From: Lachnospiraceae bacterium NC2008
GTDB lineage: Bacteria > Bacillota > Clostridia > Lachnospirales > Lachnospiraceae
NCBI GenBank assembly: GCA_000687675.1
Contig: JHWS01000016.1
Span: 1 to 39,552 of the forward strand
Length of the DNA: 39,552 nucleotides
Direction of reading: 5' to 3'
This document shows, one piece after another, positions 16,626 through 26,623 of this stretch (the stretch's first letter is position 1; the number at the start of each line of letters is the position of its first letter). The notes under the pieces are model-generated. The model was not told the origin of the DNA. It ran no database searches and saw only the letters and a program-made list of their open reading frames with translations. Both the position numbers and the translations under genes were made by a program.

Positions 16626-16652
16626 ATAATAAAGCCACGTAAGTTAGCAAGC

Positions 16653-17417
16653 CTACTTTTGGTTCTTGAAGAAGGTATCCACGATTTGGTGAACCTCTTC
16701 CTTAGTTGAAGTCTTAAGAATATACTTCTCCGGATGGAGAGAAAGAATCTTCATAACCGTCTCCCTGTCAGATTTGTTAGTTAAAAACATAACAGGAATA
16801 TGACTCATAGCAGCGTCGCTTCTTATCATCTCAAGTATCTGGGTACCGTTAGTAATAGGCATCTCATAATCAAGAAGAATAAGGTCCGCAGTGTTATTTG
16901 TAAGATACTGTATAGCTGCCATACCTGAATTAACCATAACTACCTGGTACTTATCTGACAGCCAGTTCTTAATAGTTCTAAGCATAACTCCGTCATCATC
17001 AATTACAAGAATCTTCTTCTTTTCAAAAACCCCAGCCTTCTCATCCTGAATACCAAACATCATTATGCCAAGATCTTTAACATTAACTGGTCTGATAACA
17101 ACCTTAGCAAAGTAGTTCTCAGGCATAACCTGACAGATACCAGGAAGTGCTTCTTTCTGACAGATTAAAACTACAGAAAGGTCATATTGCTGAACTCTCT
17201 CTTTAATTATCTCAAGGGAATCTCTTGTTCCTTCTGGACTATCGATATTAAGAAGATATACCTTATCAGTAACATCGGTTCCCTCTTCAATTGCAAGAGG
17301 ATCCATGTCGACTATCTTCATATCAAAGCCCATTTCCTCTAAGCTTTTTACTATAGAATTCATCATGAATCCCTTTGTCTGACTTATAAATATAATTCGA
17401 TTATCTATATTAAGCAT
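16653..17417 (-). CDS. response regulator with N-terminal receiver-like domain and C-terminal receiver
   Basis: The 254-residue protein ends in a complete receiver domain (about 134-254): acidic pair D141/D142, phospho-acceptor D183 in LLDYEMP, T213 in FLTNK and K235. The first 125 residues have an alternating strand-helix pattern resembling a second receiver-like fold, but without the acidic pocket. There is no DNA-binding or enzymatic output domain. It is probably the end point or a phosphate sink of the relay from the hybrid kinase directly upstream: the two genes overlap by 8 nt (17410-17417) with GAGGTG just before the ATG. Confidence 0.9.
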   Translation of the reverse strand: MLNIDNRIIFISQTKGFMMNSIVKSLEEMGFDMKIVDMDPLAIEEGTDVTDKVYLLNIDSPEGTRDSLEIIKERVQQYDLSVVLICQKEALPGICQVMPENYFAKVVIRPVNVKDLGIMMFGIQDEKAGVFEKKKILVIDDDGVMLRTIKNWLSDKYQVVMVNSGMAAIQYLTNNTADLILLDYEMPITNGTQILEMIRSDAAMSHIPVMFLTNKSDRETVMKILSLHPEKYILKTSTKEEVHQIVDTFFKNQK

Positions 17418-19905
17418 CTAACACCTCTATAATCTTATCTCTTTCTACCTGCATAGCCAGGTCTTTAACTTTAGTAAATTGTAACATATATTTATCAGGT
17501 ATCCTATACATATCCAGCATATTAAGTATCTCGTCGATACCATCAAAATCATAAGCTTCAGCGAATTCCTTAACTGAGTTCATAGCCTCATTATAGGACT
17601 CGTCATCAATAACTTCCTTACTGTCATCGTCACTATCCGAACAGTACTCCTTGAACTTCTCTAGGTATGACCTGTAAAGACTAAGTAAGGCCGGAGTATT
17701 TGCTTCTATCTCTTCTACATCATTCTTATTGCCGCAGGATTCAAGGTAAGCTGCATCGGTAGATAAGGTTTCTGCACCAATTAATCTTGCAGAAGACTTA
17801 AGGGCATGTACTAAAACTGTGTACTCCTTAATATTACCTTCGTTATAGTACTTCTCTATTAAACCAGCCTTCTCATTAATTGAAGCATAGAAGATTTTAA
17901 TTACGTCATACAGGACTTCTTCGCCGCCGCTGTATTCAATAGCCTTGGCAAGGTTGATACCTCGAAGAGTTTTAAGTTTCTCATCTTTAATAACAACCTT
18001 CTCATCAGCCGTTCCAGCAACCTTCTTGGCAACTTCTACAGTTACCTTCATATACTTATCTTCTGGAAGGAAGTTCATAATTGCTGTTTCAAGCCTGTCA
18101 GAATCAATAGGTTTTGTAAGATAAGCATCGAAGCCAAGACTCTTATACTGCTCTTCTGAGTTCTCAACTACATTGGCAGTAAGGACGATTATGGTTGTTG
18201 TAGCATTAGGATTATCTTCCATCTTCCTAATACGCTGCATAGTCTCTATACCATCCATACCAGGCATCATATGGTCCATAAGGATTATATCGTAGAAGTT
18301 TTCTTCTACCTTCATAATAGCAGCCTCACCAGAATCTGCTGTATCTATCTGAAGGCCTGTATGTTTAAGTAGACCATCAACGACCGTTAAATTGACACTT
18401 GTGTCATCAACTACAAGTATCCTTGCATCCTTAGCTGAGAATGACTCTCTTATACTTTCTGTAGTACTTTGTCCTTTAGCAAGTATCTCTTCAAAATCGC
18501 CTATAGGCTCAACAGACAATACTTCCTGAAGGATCTCGAATTCGAATTCTGAACCCTTGCCATACTCACTTCGAACTTTCAGTTTGGTATTCATAAGAGC
18601 GAGAAGCTTCTTAACAATACTCATTCCAAGTCCGGTACCTTCTACAAGTCTGTTTCTTATCTCATCGATTCTTTCAAAAGGACTGAATAGTCGGTTCAAA
18701 TCCTCTTTTTTAATTCCAATACCTGTATCAGAGATTAAGACATTAAGCCTGATATGTTTCTTATCATCAAACTTAAATGAAACAGTAAGCTTAACACTAC
18801 CTTTTTCTGTATATTTAACAGCATTGGTAAGTAAGTTGACCATACACTGTTTAATTCTTATTTCATCACCTTTAAGTATATCTGGAATATCCGGATCAAT
18901 TTCACATTCGAATTCCAGCCCCTTCTTCTGGGCTCTAAAAAGGATCATATTATATACATCGGTTAGAACGGTTGAAAGTTTATATGACGATTCTACCAAT
19001 TCCATATTGCCTGACTCTATCTTAGAAGAATCAAGTATGTCATTTATTAGTGACAAAAGTGTTTTACCGGCACTCCTTATATCTTCAGCATATTTAATAG
19101 TAGATGGCTCATTGGAATCTCTAAGTATCATCTCATCAAGTCCCAGAACAGCATTGATAGGAGTTCTGATTTCATGAGACATGGTAGACAGGAAATTGCT
19201 CTTAGCCTTAACAGCTTCCTGAGCATCTTTAGCATTACCAACTACAGAGTCCTTCATAAAGTTAATATGCTCTGAAAGTCTTTCGAATTCCGGTGTAGAA
19301 TCCTCGTCAATATCAGGAGCATCATAGTTGGTTGTTATGTCGTCAAGACCTTTATTGATTCTGTCTATAACCTTGATGATTTTTTCATCAATATATTTTA
19401 GAATCACAGTTCCGATTACAAAAAACACACTGACAGTTATGGCAAGTACAATAATCGAATTAATGATAATAGAACGTATCATGGTCATAAGACTCATAGT
19501 ATAGTAAAGATCAAAACCATCAAATGAATATTTGATTACCACATAGTACTTATTATCAAATAAGTTCTGGCCATTAAATGTCTCTTCTTTTATATCTGTA
19601 TCTATACCGATATCAGATAAATTTTGATTCAAATACTTTGGATTGGATGCTGTAATAATATTGCCATTATTTTTGTCAGCTCCAAATAAAATTACAGATG
19701 AATTAACATTGACTCCCGAAAAATCCGGAACGTAATCATCACCATATAGCTCAAGACTATTATCAATCAGAAAAATTATATTCTTTGTTTCATCAATAAT
19801 ACGGCCTTTTTCTTGGAAGTACACCAAAAAAACATTGCCTACAAACATAATAACAGCAACTATTAATGCAATGGTCATAAGAAGTTTTTTGACATTCTTC
19901 TTCAT
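17410..19905 (-). CDS. hybrid sensor histidine kinase with receiver and Hpt domains
   Basis: The 831-residue membrane kinase has TM1 at about 9-30, an extracytoplasmic sensor of about 110 residues, TM2 at about 143-170 and a HAMP-like linker. HisKA follows with H244 (STMSHEIRTPIN), then HATPase_c with N361, DTGIG (393-397) and GTGLGMS. A receiver has D544 (LMDHMMPGMDG) and K598. An Hpt domain has H700 (VHALKSSARLIG). It therefore holds H-D-H of a phosphorelay, and the separately encoded response regulator can supply the last Asp. Ligand unknown. The ATG at 19905 is 1 nt past the stop of the EIIC-EAL gene, so the two are coupled and may act on the same signal. Confidence 0.93.
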   Translation of the reverse strand: MKKNVKKLLMTIALIVAVIMFVGNVFLVYFQEKGRIIDETKNIIFLIDNSLELYGDDYVPDFSGVNVNSSVILFGADKNNGNIITASNPKYLNQNLSDIGIDTDIKEETFNGQNLFDNKYYVVIKYSFDGFDLYYTMSLMTMIRSIIINSIIVLAITVSVFFVIGTVILKYIDEKIIKVIDRINKGLDDITTNYDAPDIDEDSTPEFERLSEHINFMKDSVVGNAKDAQEAVKAKSNFLSTMSHEIRTPINAVLGLDEMILRDSNEPSTIKYAEDIRSAGKTLLSLINDILDSSKIESGNMELVESSYKLSTVLTDVYNMILFRAQKKGLEFECEIDPDIPDILKGDEIRIKQCMVNLLTNAVKYTEKGSVKLTVSFKFDDKKHIRLNVLISDTGIGIKKEDLNRLFSPFERIDEIRNRLVEGTGLGMSIVKKLLALMNTKLKVRSEYGKGSEFEFEILQEVLSVEPIGDFEEILAKGQSTTESIRESFSAKDARILVVDDTSVNLTVVDGLLKHTGLQIDTADSGEAAIMKVEENFYDIILMDHMMPGMDGIETMQRIRKMEDNPNATTTIIVLTANVVENSEEQYKSLGFDAYLTKPIDSDRLETAIMNFLPEDKYMKVTVEVAKKVAGTADEKVVIKDEKLKTLRGINLAKAIEYSGGEEVLYDVIKIFYASINEKAGLIEKYYNEGNIKEYTVLVHALKSSARLIGAETLSTDAAYLESCGNKNDVEEIEANTPALLSLYRSYLEKFKEYCSDSDDDSKEVIDDESYNEAMNSVKEFAEAYDFDGIDEILNMLDMYRIPDKYMLQFTKVKDLAMQVERDKIIEVLDA

Positions 19906-19906
19906 G

Positions 19907-22093
19907 CTAATTCTTTTCCTTTTCTTTTAACATAAAATCAATAAGTTCATCATATTTAAGGGTTTTGCTGTAAAAATACCCCTGGAAAAGATTGATATAC
20001 ATTTCCTTAAGTGCTTCCATCTCTTCTTCAGTTTCAACAAATTCAGAAAGAAGTAAAAGATTAAGCTTAACACCCATATTTGCTATAGACTTAACAAGTT
20101 CATAAGAATCTTTATCATTAAACATATTCTTAATAAGAGAACCATCTATCTTAAGTCCATCAAATAGACCACTTCCGGCATATACGATTGAAGTACCCTC
20201 TGCACCAAAGTCGTCAATAATAAATTTATGACCTCGTTTTCTAAGGAATGAAAGTTTCTGTTTTACAGCATCATCAATATGCATCATATCCTGTTCATTC
20301 ATCTCAATCCAGAGATTCTCATTTTGTATATGATACTTTCTGGTATATTTCATAATCATATGAAGAAAATCAGGATGAGCAAGGGATGCTGATACAATAT
20401 TTGCCGATATTTTAGGTGATATATCAGATAACTTTTCAATATTGCTTATAGACCTGCAGGTTTCATCCAGGATAACGCTTTCAAGTTCATGTAATATACC
20501 TCCCGATCTGGCAAGCTCGATAATAAGAGGTGGAAATACCAGTCCCAAAATAGGATGTTCCCATCTAAGTAGTGCTTCACTACATACATATTCTCCGCTG
20601 TCGTCGCACTGCGGATGATAAACCATATACAGATGCTCACCTGTCGCCTTATAAGCTTCCGGTGTAAGATTCTTCTTTTTCATAACTTCAGTGGCAAGTT
20701 CAGAAAGAAGTATTCTTGATGTATCTCCCAAAGGACCATCAAGTTCAATAAGATTAATATTCTTAACATCATTAGCCTTTATGTAAGCAATAAGTTGTTC
20801 TATCCTTATCCTGAATTCAACATATTTCTGATTATTAAGTTTTTCTATAAATTGAATATAAATAATAATATCGATAATCAGTATTATTACCTGTAATATC
20901 ACAGCACTAAATGAACCTGTTGATTTGTATGCATTGAAAAATATGGGAGTTGTGCAAAACAGGCTGCATTTATCCATAGGAACAAACCCCAGATAGATAG
21001 AAAGATAAGCTATTAAAGTATTAATAATCGGAATAATAAAAAATGGAATAAATAATACAAAGTTAAAAATAACCGGAATTGTATAATGAATAATATCAGC
21101 TATACCCATAGCTGTAAAAGGCAGGTTAAAAGTGCCAAAGGATCTGTGTAAGTTGCTTTTACTTTTTATTAGTATAGCTACAGAAAGGGCAAGTCCGCAT
21201 CCTGCACCTCCAAGAAATACATAGTTGTGAATAAACTGATCTGTAACAATATGAGTATGAGAAATATTGGTATTAGCAATAACATACACAGCGTTTTTTA
21301 CAGAAGGTATAACTGTTTCATGGGGCATCATAGCCTCTCCGTTCATACCTATAAACCAAAAGAATATGCATAATATGCTGTATGCCAGAGCCCCGAGAAG
21401 GTCATTAAGGTTATACAAATACACTACAAGCCTGCCCAGTCCCATAACGATTAATCCCTGAAGATTATAACCGTCTCCAAAATACATACATAATTCACTA
21501 ATTAAAAATGAAATAGAAATTAAAATCAGCACTATCGGCATGTCATTAAATGCTATAGAGAAAGATCTGGATAAGGCTTTCTTTTTATATTTTAGCCTTA
21601 TGGTACCATTAAACTTTCTATGTGCAATTTTAAAAAACAAGCCGGTAATATAAGAAGAAATAAGAGCTGTAAAAATATAAGATATGCCAAAAGAAGGAAT
21701 GTCCTTTATAGCAGGATTATAATTATGAACTAATATACAATATACGCATACTGCAGTCAGTATCATCATAACATTTCTATAAGGCTGAACCTTTATGCCA
21801 TGAGCGAAGCAAAATGTTAAAGATATAACTGCAACTATACCTACATAATCACAAAACATATTATTAGCAAATCTAATAATATATCCAATATTTGAAAATC
21901 TGCCTTCTGTAATAAGATGCCTGAATGAAGCAACAGGAAAATTTAAGATTGCATAAGAAAAAACATAAAGAACAATAAAAGGAAGTATGAGCTGACATGT
22001 TTCCTGAATTGCCTTTAAAAATAATGCATTATCATATTTATCAAGACTTTTTCTAGTCTTGACAAGTCTATCATCAGATTCTACTTTATTCAC
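19907..22093 (-). CDS. PTS EIIC-like / EAL c-di-GMP phosphodiesterase fusion
   Basis: Residues 1 to about 420 are a multipass domain resembling PTS EIIC of the lactose/cellobiose family (W-F-x-G at 246-249; LPFTAMGIAD at 324-333). The C-terminal 250 residues are an EAL domain: E506-A-L-L-R-W, NIVSASLAHPDF, WIEMNEQD, DDFG, KID and an FQGYFYSK end, so the main metal and catalytic positions are present; AEGVE reads SEFVE. The usual GIHG of EIIC is G-M-N-G (249-252), and the NEP-x-FG region reads MDKCSLFC (373-380), so sugar transport residues are changed. It probably senses at the membrane and degrades c-di-GMP. The start is GTG at 22093 with a six-G site 7 nt upstream. Confidence 0.88.
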   Translation of the reverse strand: MNKVESDDRLVKTRKSLDKYDNALFLKAIQETCQLILPFIVLYVFSYAILNFPVASFRHLITEGRFSNIGYIIRFANNMFCDYVGIVAVISLTFCFAHGIKVQPYRNVMMILTAVCVYCILVHNYNPAIKDIPSFGISYIFTALISSYITGLFFKIAHRKFNGTIRLKYKKKALSRSFSIAFNDMPIVLILISISFLISELCMYFGDGYNLQGLIVMGLGRLVVYLYNLNDLLGALAYSILCIFFWFIGMNGEAMMPHETVIPSVKNAVYVIANTNISHTHIVTDQFIHNYVFLGGAGCGLALSVAILIKSKSNLHRSFGTFNLPFTAMGIADIIHYTIPVIFNFVLFIPFFIIPIINTLIAYLSIYLGFVPMDKCSLFCTTPIFFNAYKSTGSFSAVILQVIILIIDIIIYIQFIEKLNNQKYVEFRIRIEQLIAYIKANDVKNINLIELDGPLGDTSRILLSELATEVMKKKNLTPEAYKATGEHLYMVYHPQCDDSGEYVCSEALLRWEHPILGLVFPPLIIELARSGGILHELESVILDETCRSISNIEKLSDISPKISANIVSASLAHPDFLHMIMKYTRKYHIQNENLWIEMNEQDMMHIDDAVKQKLSFLRKRGHKFIIDDFGAEGTSIVYAGSGLFDGLKIDGSLIKNMFNDKDSYELVKSIANMGVKLNLLLLSEFVETEEEMEALKEMYINLFQGYFYSKTLKYDELIDFMLKEKEKN

Positions 22094-22195
22094 TATAAAG
22101 CCCCCCTGCTTTAGTAAATACAGTAATTTTTATTTAATTATAACTTAAATGCTGAAATATATACAGCAAAACTTAACGAACCTTAATATATTATA

Positions 22196-23860
22196 CTACT
22201 TCATCTGTGCTTTTTTAAGGTCATTATCCCTAATTAAGCGTCTGCTGATTTTACCAGATGTAGAACGTGGCATATCATCAACAAATTCAATGACTCTAGG
22301 ATACTTATAAAGTGCTGTACGGCTCTTTACGAAGTCTTGTAATGTACGCTTAAGTTCAGGCGTCTTCTCATATCCATTTTCAAGAATGATAGAAGCTTTA
22401 ACAAGTTCTCCTCTTGTAGCTGAAGGATAACCTGTAACAGCACACTCCTTAACAGCTTCATGCTCAAGAAGAATATCTTCTACTTCTGAAGGTCCGATAC
22501 GATAACCGCTTGATTTAATAACATCATCTGCTCTACCAACGAAGAAGTAGTATCCATCTTCATTCATATATGCACGGTCATTGGTATGATATATTCCGCC
22601 TTCCCATACCTGATCGTATGTATCCTTGTCATCAAGATATGAAGAAAAGATACCTATAGGAATACTTCCATCTTCATTCTTTGTAATGCAAAGTTCTCCC
22701 GTTTCACCTGGTTTAACTTCATTATTATCTTCATCAATAAGTTTGAAATTAAGAACAGGACTTGCCTTACCAATAGAGCCAGCAACCTGCTTACAGCCAA
22801 CTGGTGTATATATCTGACAAGGTGTCTCTGTCTGGCCAAAGCCTTCTCTGATTTCAAGACCTGTTGCCTGCTTAAACTTATCAGCAACTGGTTCAGGAAG
22901 ATGCTCTCCGGCTGAAACAACCTGTACCAGGCTTGATAGGTTGTATTTTGTAATATCTTCTCTTACAAGATATTTATAGATCGTTGGTGGTGCACAGAAT
23001 GTTGTAACCTTCATCTCTGCAAGGAGTGAAAGCATCTCTTCTGCATAGAACTGCTCATAGTCATAGCAAAGAACAGTTGTCTCCATAATCCACTGACCGT
23101 ACATCTTACCCCATACGAACTTAGCCCAACCAGAGTCAGCAACAGTAAGATGAACACCGCCCTTTACTACGCCGTGCCAATTCTTAGCAGTAACAATATG
23201 ACAAAGTGGATATGTATAGTTATGAACAACACACTTTGGTGCCCCAGATGTACCTGATGTAAAATAATAAAGCATAGGATCTGTAGCCTTATTATCCGGT
23301 CTTTCAATAGTATCCTCAAAGGATATAGCATTCTTGGTAAGATGCTTAAATCCTTCAAGTTCATCTCCAACGTTATATTTTAGAACTTTAGCATCTAACT
23401 CTTTATTCTCAAATACCTTGGAAACTTCTGAAACGATATATCCATCATTTAAGATTACTATACCTTTAGCACCTGCCCTAATAAGTCTTGATTCAATATC
23501 TTCACCTGTAACCATGTGAGATGTAGGAATAGCTACAGCTCCAAGTCTGTGAAGTGCCATCATAACGAACCAGAACTCATATCTTCTCTTCATAACAAGC
23601 ATAACAGCATCGCCCTTACCGATACCGTCAGCCTTAAGCATATTAGCAATCTTAGCACTTTCTTTAGCAATCTGAGCAAATGTAAACTTCGTTACCTGTC
23701 CATGAAGCGACTTGTGAATAAGAGCAAGAGCATCAGGACTTGACTTAGCCAGCTCATCTAATACATCAAATGCAAAGTTAAAATTATCATTATATGTAAA
23801 CCTACCCTTTAATTCTCCGTTTGAGTTAGTGTATTCTTCGTAAAATTTTTCGTATAGCAT
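22196..23860 (-). CDS. acyl-CoA synthetase (AMP-forming, medium-chain type)
   Basis: The 554-residue enzyme belongs to the ANL adenylating superfamily: ATP loop TSGTSGAPK (201-209), A5 motif GFGQTET, A7 region HTNDRAYMNEDGYYFFVGRADDVIKSSGYRI and catalytic K537 in STSGKISRR. It joins a carboxylic acid to CoA via an acyl-AMP. Length and the REGFGQTETPCQ region resemble medium-chain/acetyl-type synthetases; the chain length used is not readable. It sits just downstream of the fatty acid synthesis operon, separated by a probable terminator, so a role in salvaging exogenous fatty acids is a fair inference. AGAGG lies about 13 nt before the ATG, a long spacing. There is no clear terminator between it and the EIIC-EAL gene (102 bp). 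Confidence 0.9.
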   Translation of the reverse strand: MLYEKFYEEYTNSNGELKGRFTYNDNFNFAFDVLDELAKSSPDALALIHKSLHGQVTKFTFAQIAKESAKIANMLKADGIGKGDAVMLVMKRRYEFWFVMMALHRLGAVAIPTSHMVTGEDIESRLIRAGAKGIVILNDGYIVSEVSKVFENKELDAKVLKYNVGDELEGFKHLTKNAISFEDTIERPDNKATDPMLYYFTSGTSGAPKCVVHNYTYPLCHIVTAKNWHGVVKGGVHLTVADSGWAKFVWGKMYGQWIMETTVLCYDYEQFYAEEMLSLLAEMKVTTFCAPPTIYKYLVREDITKYNLSSLVQVVSAGEHLPEPVADKFKQATGLEIREGFGQTETPCQIYTPVGCKQVAGSIGKASPVLNFKLIDEDNNEVKPGETGELCITKNEDGSIPIGIFSSYLDDKDTYDQVWEGGIYHTNDRAYMNEDGYYFFVGRADDVIKSSGYRIGPSEVEDILLEHEAVKECAVTGYPSATRGELVKASIILENGYEKTPELKRTLQDFVKSRTALYKYPRVIEFVDDMPRSTSGKISRRLIRDNDLKKAQMK

Positions 23861-24012
23861 ATATTTATACTACCTCTCATAATCATATATTATGTATTTT
23901 ACCAAAAATATGCAGTAAATACATTCTTGACATTTATCAATCTATAGTTTTTGAAAAGATTTCACTTTTTTGTTTACCATATCATCTAATATGGCATATT
24001 ATTTATATTCCT

Positions 24013-24047
24013 AAAATATCCAGAGGCTGTTAAACCTCTGGTATTTT
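24013..24047 (-). terminator. probable terminator of the fab operon
   Basis: CCAGAGG/CCTCTGG with an 8-nt loop is flanked by AAAATA and TATTTT, so the stem extends through the A/T ends. It lies 24 nt past fabZ. The flanking T-rich tail is short of a classical T-run. It may work in both directions. Confidence 0.65.
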
Positions 24048-24070
24048 AGATTAACATTTTCAAAAAAGAA

Positions 24071-24499
24071 TTAATTCTTAGGAACTATTGCAACTGAGAA
24101 CTCGCCCTTCATGCAAAGCTTACCGTCAACTGAAAGCTTACCTTTAAGGAAATGGAATGGTTCTCTAGACTGAACAAGTTCAACATCCATCTGAATCTTG
24201 TCTCCAGGTTTAATCTGTCCCTTGAACTTAACATTGTTAAGACCTGTATAAAGAGGAACAACGTCATCCGAAAACTTATCCTTAAGAAGGATACATGAAG
24301 CCTGAGCCATCATCTCACACTGAATTACGCCAGGAACTATGGGATTACCTGGAAAATGTCCCTGTAAGAAGTACTCATCACCCTTTACTGTGTAATAAGC
24401 AACAGCTTTGTTATCATTCTCAGCATCCGGATATACCTCTTCAATTAGAAGCATAGGCTCTCTATGTGGTAATATCTGTTTAATTTCTTCTAAATTCAT
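24071..24499 (-). CDS. fabZ: 3-hydroxyacyl-ACP dehydratase FabZ
   Basis: The 142-residue hot-dog fold enzyme has the GHFPGNPIVPGV motif with catalytic H48, and E62 in QCEMMAQ. It removes water from 3-hydroxyacyl-ACP in type II fatty acid elongation. Length is typical. It starts PHREPMLLI as usual, with AAAGG about 8 nt before the ATG. It is the last gene of the operon, 34 nt after fabF. No FabA or FabM partner for unsaturated fatty acid synthesis is present in the window, so how double bonds are made is not answered here. Confidence 0.96.
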   Translation of the reverse strand: MNLEEIKQILPHREPMLLIEEVYPDAENDNKAVAYYTVKGDEYFLQGHFPGNPIVPGVIQCEMMAQASCILLKDKFSDDVVPLYTGLNNVKFKGQIKPGDKIQMDVELVQSREPFHFLKGKLSVDGKLCMKGEFSVAIVPKN

Positions 24500-24533
24500 A
24501 TAACAAACCTTTCATCAATAAGCTATAAGAAAA

Positions 24534-25769
24534 TTATTTAACCTTCTTAAATGCAAGACATGCGTTGTGTCCACCAAAACCAAGTGAGTTGGAAATAGCA
24601 AATTCTACATCTCTCTTAACTGCCTTGTTAACTGTGTAATCAAGATCAAGTTCAGGATCCTTCTCAACATAGTTAATTGTTGGTGGGATGATACCATTCT
24701 CAAGTGCAAGTGATGAAGCAATAGCTTCGATAGCACCTGTAGCACCAAGCATATGACCTGTCATAGACTTTGTAGAAGATATGCTCATCTTATATGCCTT
24801 CTGACCAAATACATCCTTAAGAGCCTTAGTTTCCATAAGATCATTAAGATGTGTAGATGTACCGTGAGCATTAACATAGATTTCTTCATCACCAGTGATA
24901 CCGGCTTCCTTAGCAGCCATAGAGATGGCTCTTATAGCACCCTTTCCTTCTGGGTCTGGAGCTGTGATGTGGTAAGCATCTGCTGTGTTACCATAACCAA
25001 CAACTTCTGCATAGATATGAGCGCCACGCTTAACTGCTCTCTCATACTCTTCAAGGATAACAACAGCGCCACCTTCACCCATAACGAAACCATGTCTTCT
25101 ATTATCGAATGGAATAGATGCAGCATTCTTATCTTCTGAAAGACAAAGTGCCTGGCAGTTAATGAAACCAGCGATTGAAAGCTCGTTGATAGCAGCTTCT
25201 GTACCACCAGCTACGATAGCATCAGCATAGCCGTGCTTAATAGCTCTGTAACCTTCACCAATTGTATGTCCTGATGTTGCACAAGCTGTAACAACTGGAA
25301 GTGTTGGGCCAGTGAAACCAAATCTGATAGATACAGCACCTGTTGCCATATTAGCGATCATCATAGGTACGAAGAAAGGTGAAACTCTGTCTGGTCCTTT
25401 CTCGTGACACTTTATAGCATTGTCAATTGTTGTGTTGATACCACCGATACCTGTTCCGATGTAAACACCAACTCTATCCTTATCAATATCTGACTCTAAG
25501 ATCTTAGAATCAGCAACAGCTTCAAGTGAAGCAGCCATAGCATACTGCATATTAAGATCAGTCTTTCTAAAGTCCTGAACTGATTCATAATATTCCTTAC
25601 CGTTGAAGTCCTTTACTTCAGCTGCAAGCTTAGCCTTGAAGTTTGTTGTATCAAATTTTGTAATATTATCAATACCACAAACACCATCAATCATATTAGC
25701 CCATGTTGTCTTTGCGTCTTTACCAATAGGTGTTACGCAGCCAATACCTGTAATAACTACTCTGTTCAT
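24534..25769 (-). CDS. fabF: beta-ketoacyl-ACP synthase II FabF
   Basis: The 411-residue condensing enzyme has the Cys-His-His triad C163 (VTACATSG), H302 (NAHGTSTHLND) and H339 (KSMTGHMLGATG), and the closing GGHNACL segment. It elongates acyl-ACP with malonyl-ACP. Length is typical for FabF. The ATG at 25769 is preceded by AGGAG. It lies 67 nt after fabG; that spacer holds a loose CCGCA/TGCGG inverted repeat. In the absence of fabB and fabH here it would be the only condensing enzyme encoded in the window. Confidence 0.97.
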   Translation of the reverse strand: MNRVVITGIGCVTPIGKDAKTTWANMIDGVCGIDNITKFDTTNFKAKLAAEVKDFNGKEYYESVQDFRKTDLNMQYAMAASLEAVADSKILESDIDKDRVGVYIGTGIGGINTTIDNAIKCHEKGPDRVSPFFVPMMIANMATGAVSIRFGFTGPTLPVVTACATSGHTIGEGYRAIKHGYADAIVAGGTEAAINELSIAGFINCQALCLSEDKNAASIPFDNRRHGFVMGEGGAVVILEEYERAVKRGAHIYAEVVGYGNTADAYHITAPDPEGKGAIRAISMAAKEAGITGDEEIYVNAHGTSTHLNDLMETKALKDVFGQKAYKMSISSTKSMTGHMLGATGAIEAIASSLALENGIIPPTINYVEKDPELDLDYTVNKAVKRDVEFAISNSLGFGGHNACLAFKKVK

Positions 25770-25836
25770 AATTTTCTCCTGTCTTTTATCTTCCGCATCG
25801 CATCTGATCTAGCGTAGCATACTGCGGAGTATTTGA

Positions 25837-26574
25837 TTACATATACATACCGCCGTCAACTGTTATAACTTCGCCAGTTATATATGATGACATATCACTT
25901 GCAAGGAATAATGCAAGGTTAGCAACATCTTCTGTCTCTCCCATTCTTCCAAGAGGAATAAGAGTTTTGTACTTCTCGATTACATCATCTGTAAGTGCAC
26001 CAGTCATATCTGTCTGGATAAATCCTGGAGCTATAGCATTGGCCCTAACTCCCTTAGGTCCATACTCCTTGGCAACGGACTTTGTAAAGCCAACTACACC
26101 AGCCTTAGATGCTGAATAATTAGTCTGGCCAGCATTGCCCATAAGGCCAACAACTGAACTAAGGTTGATAATATTGCCGTGCTTCTTTCTTATGAAACTT
26201 CTGACAAATGCCTTAGTCATATAGATTGTTCCCTTAAGGTTTACATCTATAACACTGTCGATATCGTCCTTGCCCATAGCAGCAAGAAGGTTATCTCTTG
26301 TGATACCTGCATTATTTACAAGTACATCAACCTGACCAAAGTCAGCAAGTATAGTCTTAGATACTGCCTCGATTTCTTCGAAGTTGTTGATGTTACAAGC
26401 GTAAAATTTAACTTCTGTTTCCTTGCTAAGATCTTCAACGATTTTTGCAGTCTTATCTGTTTCTTTAGTTGCTATAAGAGCAAGCTTAGCACCGTTAGCA
26501 GCGAACTTTCTTGCGATAGCTTCGCCGATACCACGGCTTGCACCTGTAATAACACAAACTTTATCCTTTAACAT
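25837..26574 (-). CDS. fabG: 3-oxoacyl-ACP reductase FabG
   Basis: The 245-residue SDR-family NADPH-dependent reductase has TGASRGIG (10-17), NNAG (87-90) and catalytic S140, Y153 and K157. It reduces 3-oxoacyl-ACP. The end VITVDGGMYM is typical. The ATG at 26574 was chosen: the in-frame ATG at 26586 is part of the ribosome site (GGAGG, 6 nt before 26574). It lies 49 nt after fabD and before fabF. Confidence 0.97.
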   Translation of the reverse strand: MLKDKVCVITGASRGIGEAIARKFAANGAKLALIATKETDKTAKIVEDLSKETEVKFYACNINNFEEIEAVSKTILADFGQVDVLVNNAGITRDNLLAAMGKDDIDSVIDVNLKGTIYMTKAFVRSFIRKKHGNIINLSSVVGLMGNAGQTNYSASKAGVVGFTKSVAKEYGPKGVRANAIAPGFIQTDMTGALTDDVIEKYKTLIPLGRMGETEDVANLALFLASDMSSYITGEVITVDGGMYM

Positions 26575-26623
26575 GTTTACCTCCATTAATACTTTTTATT
26601 AATTTTACGAAGCAAGATTAGCC

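Noticed and set aside
22094-22195. Promoter of the EIIC-EAL operon
   Set aside because: A TATAAT-like hexamer exists near 22140 but no -35 at acceptable spacing; not confident enough to list.
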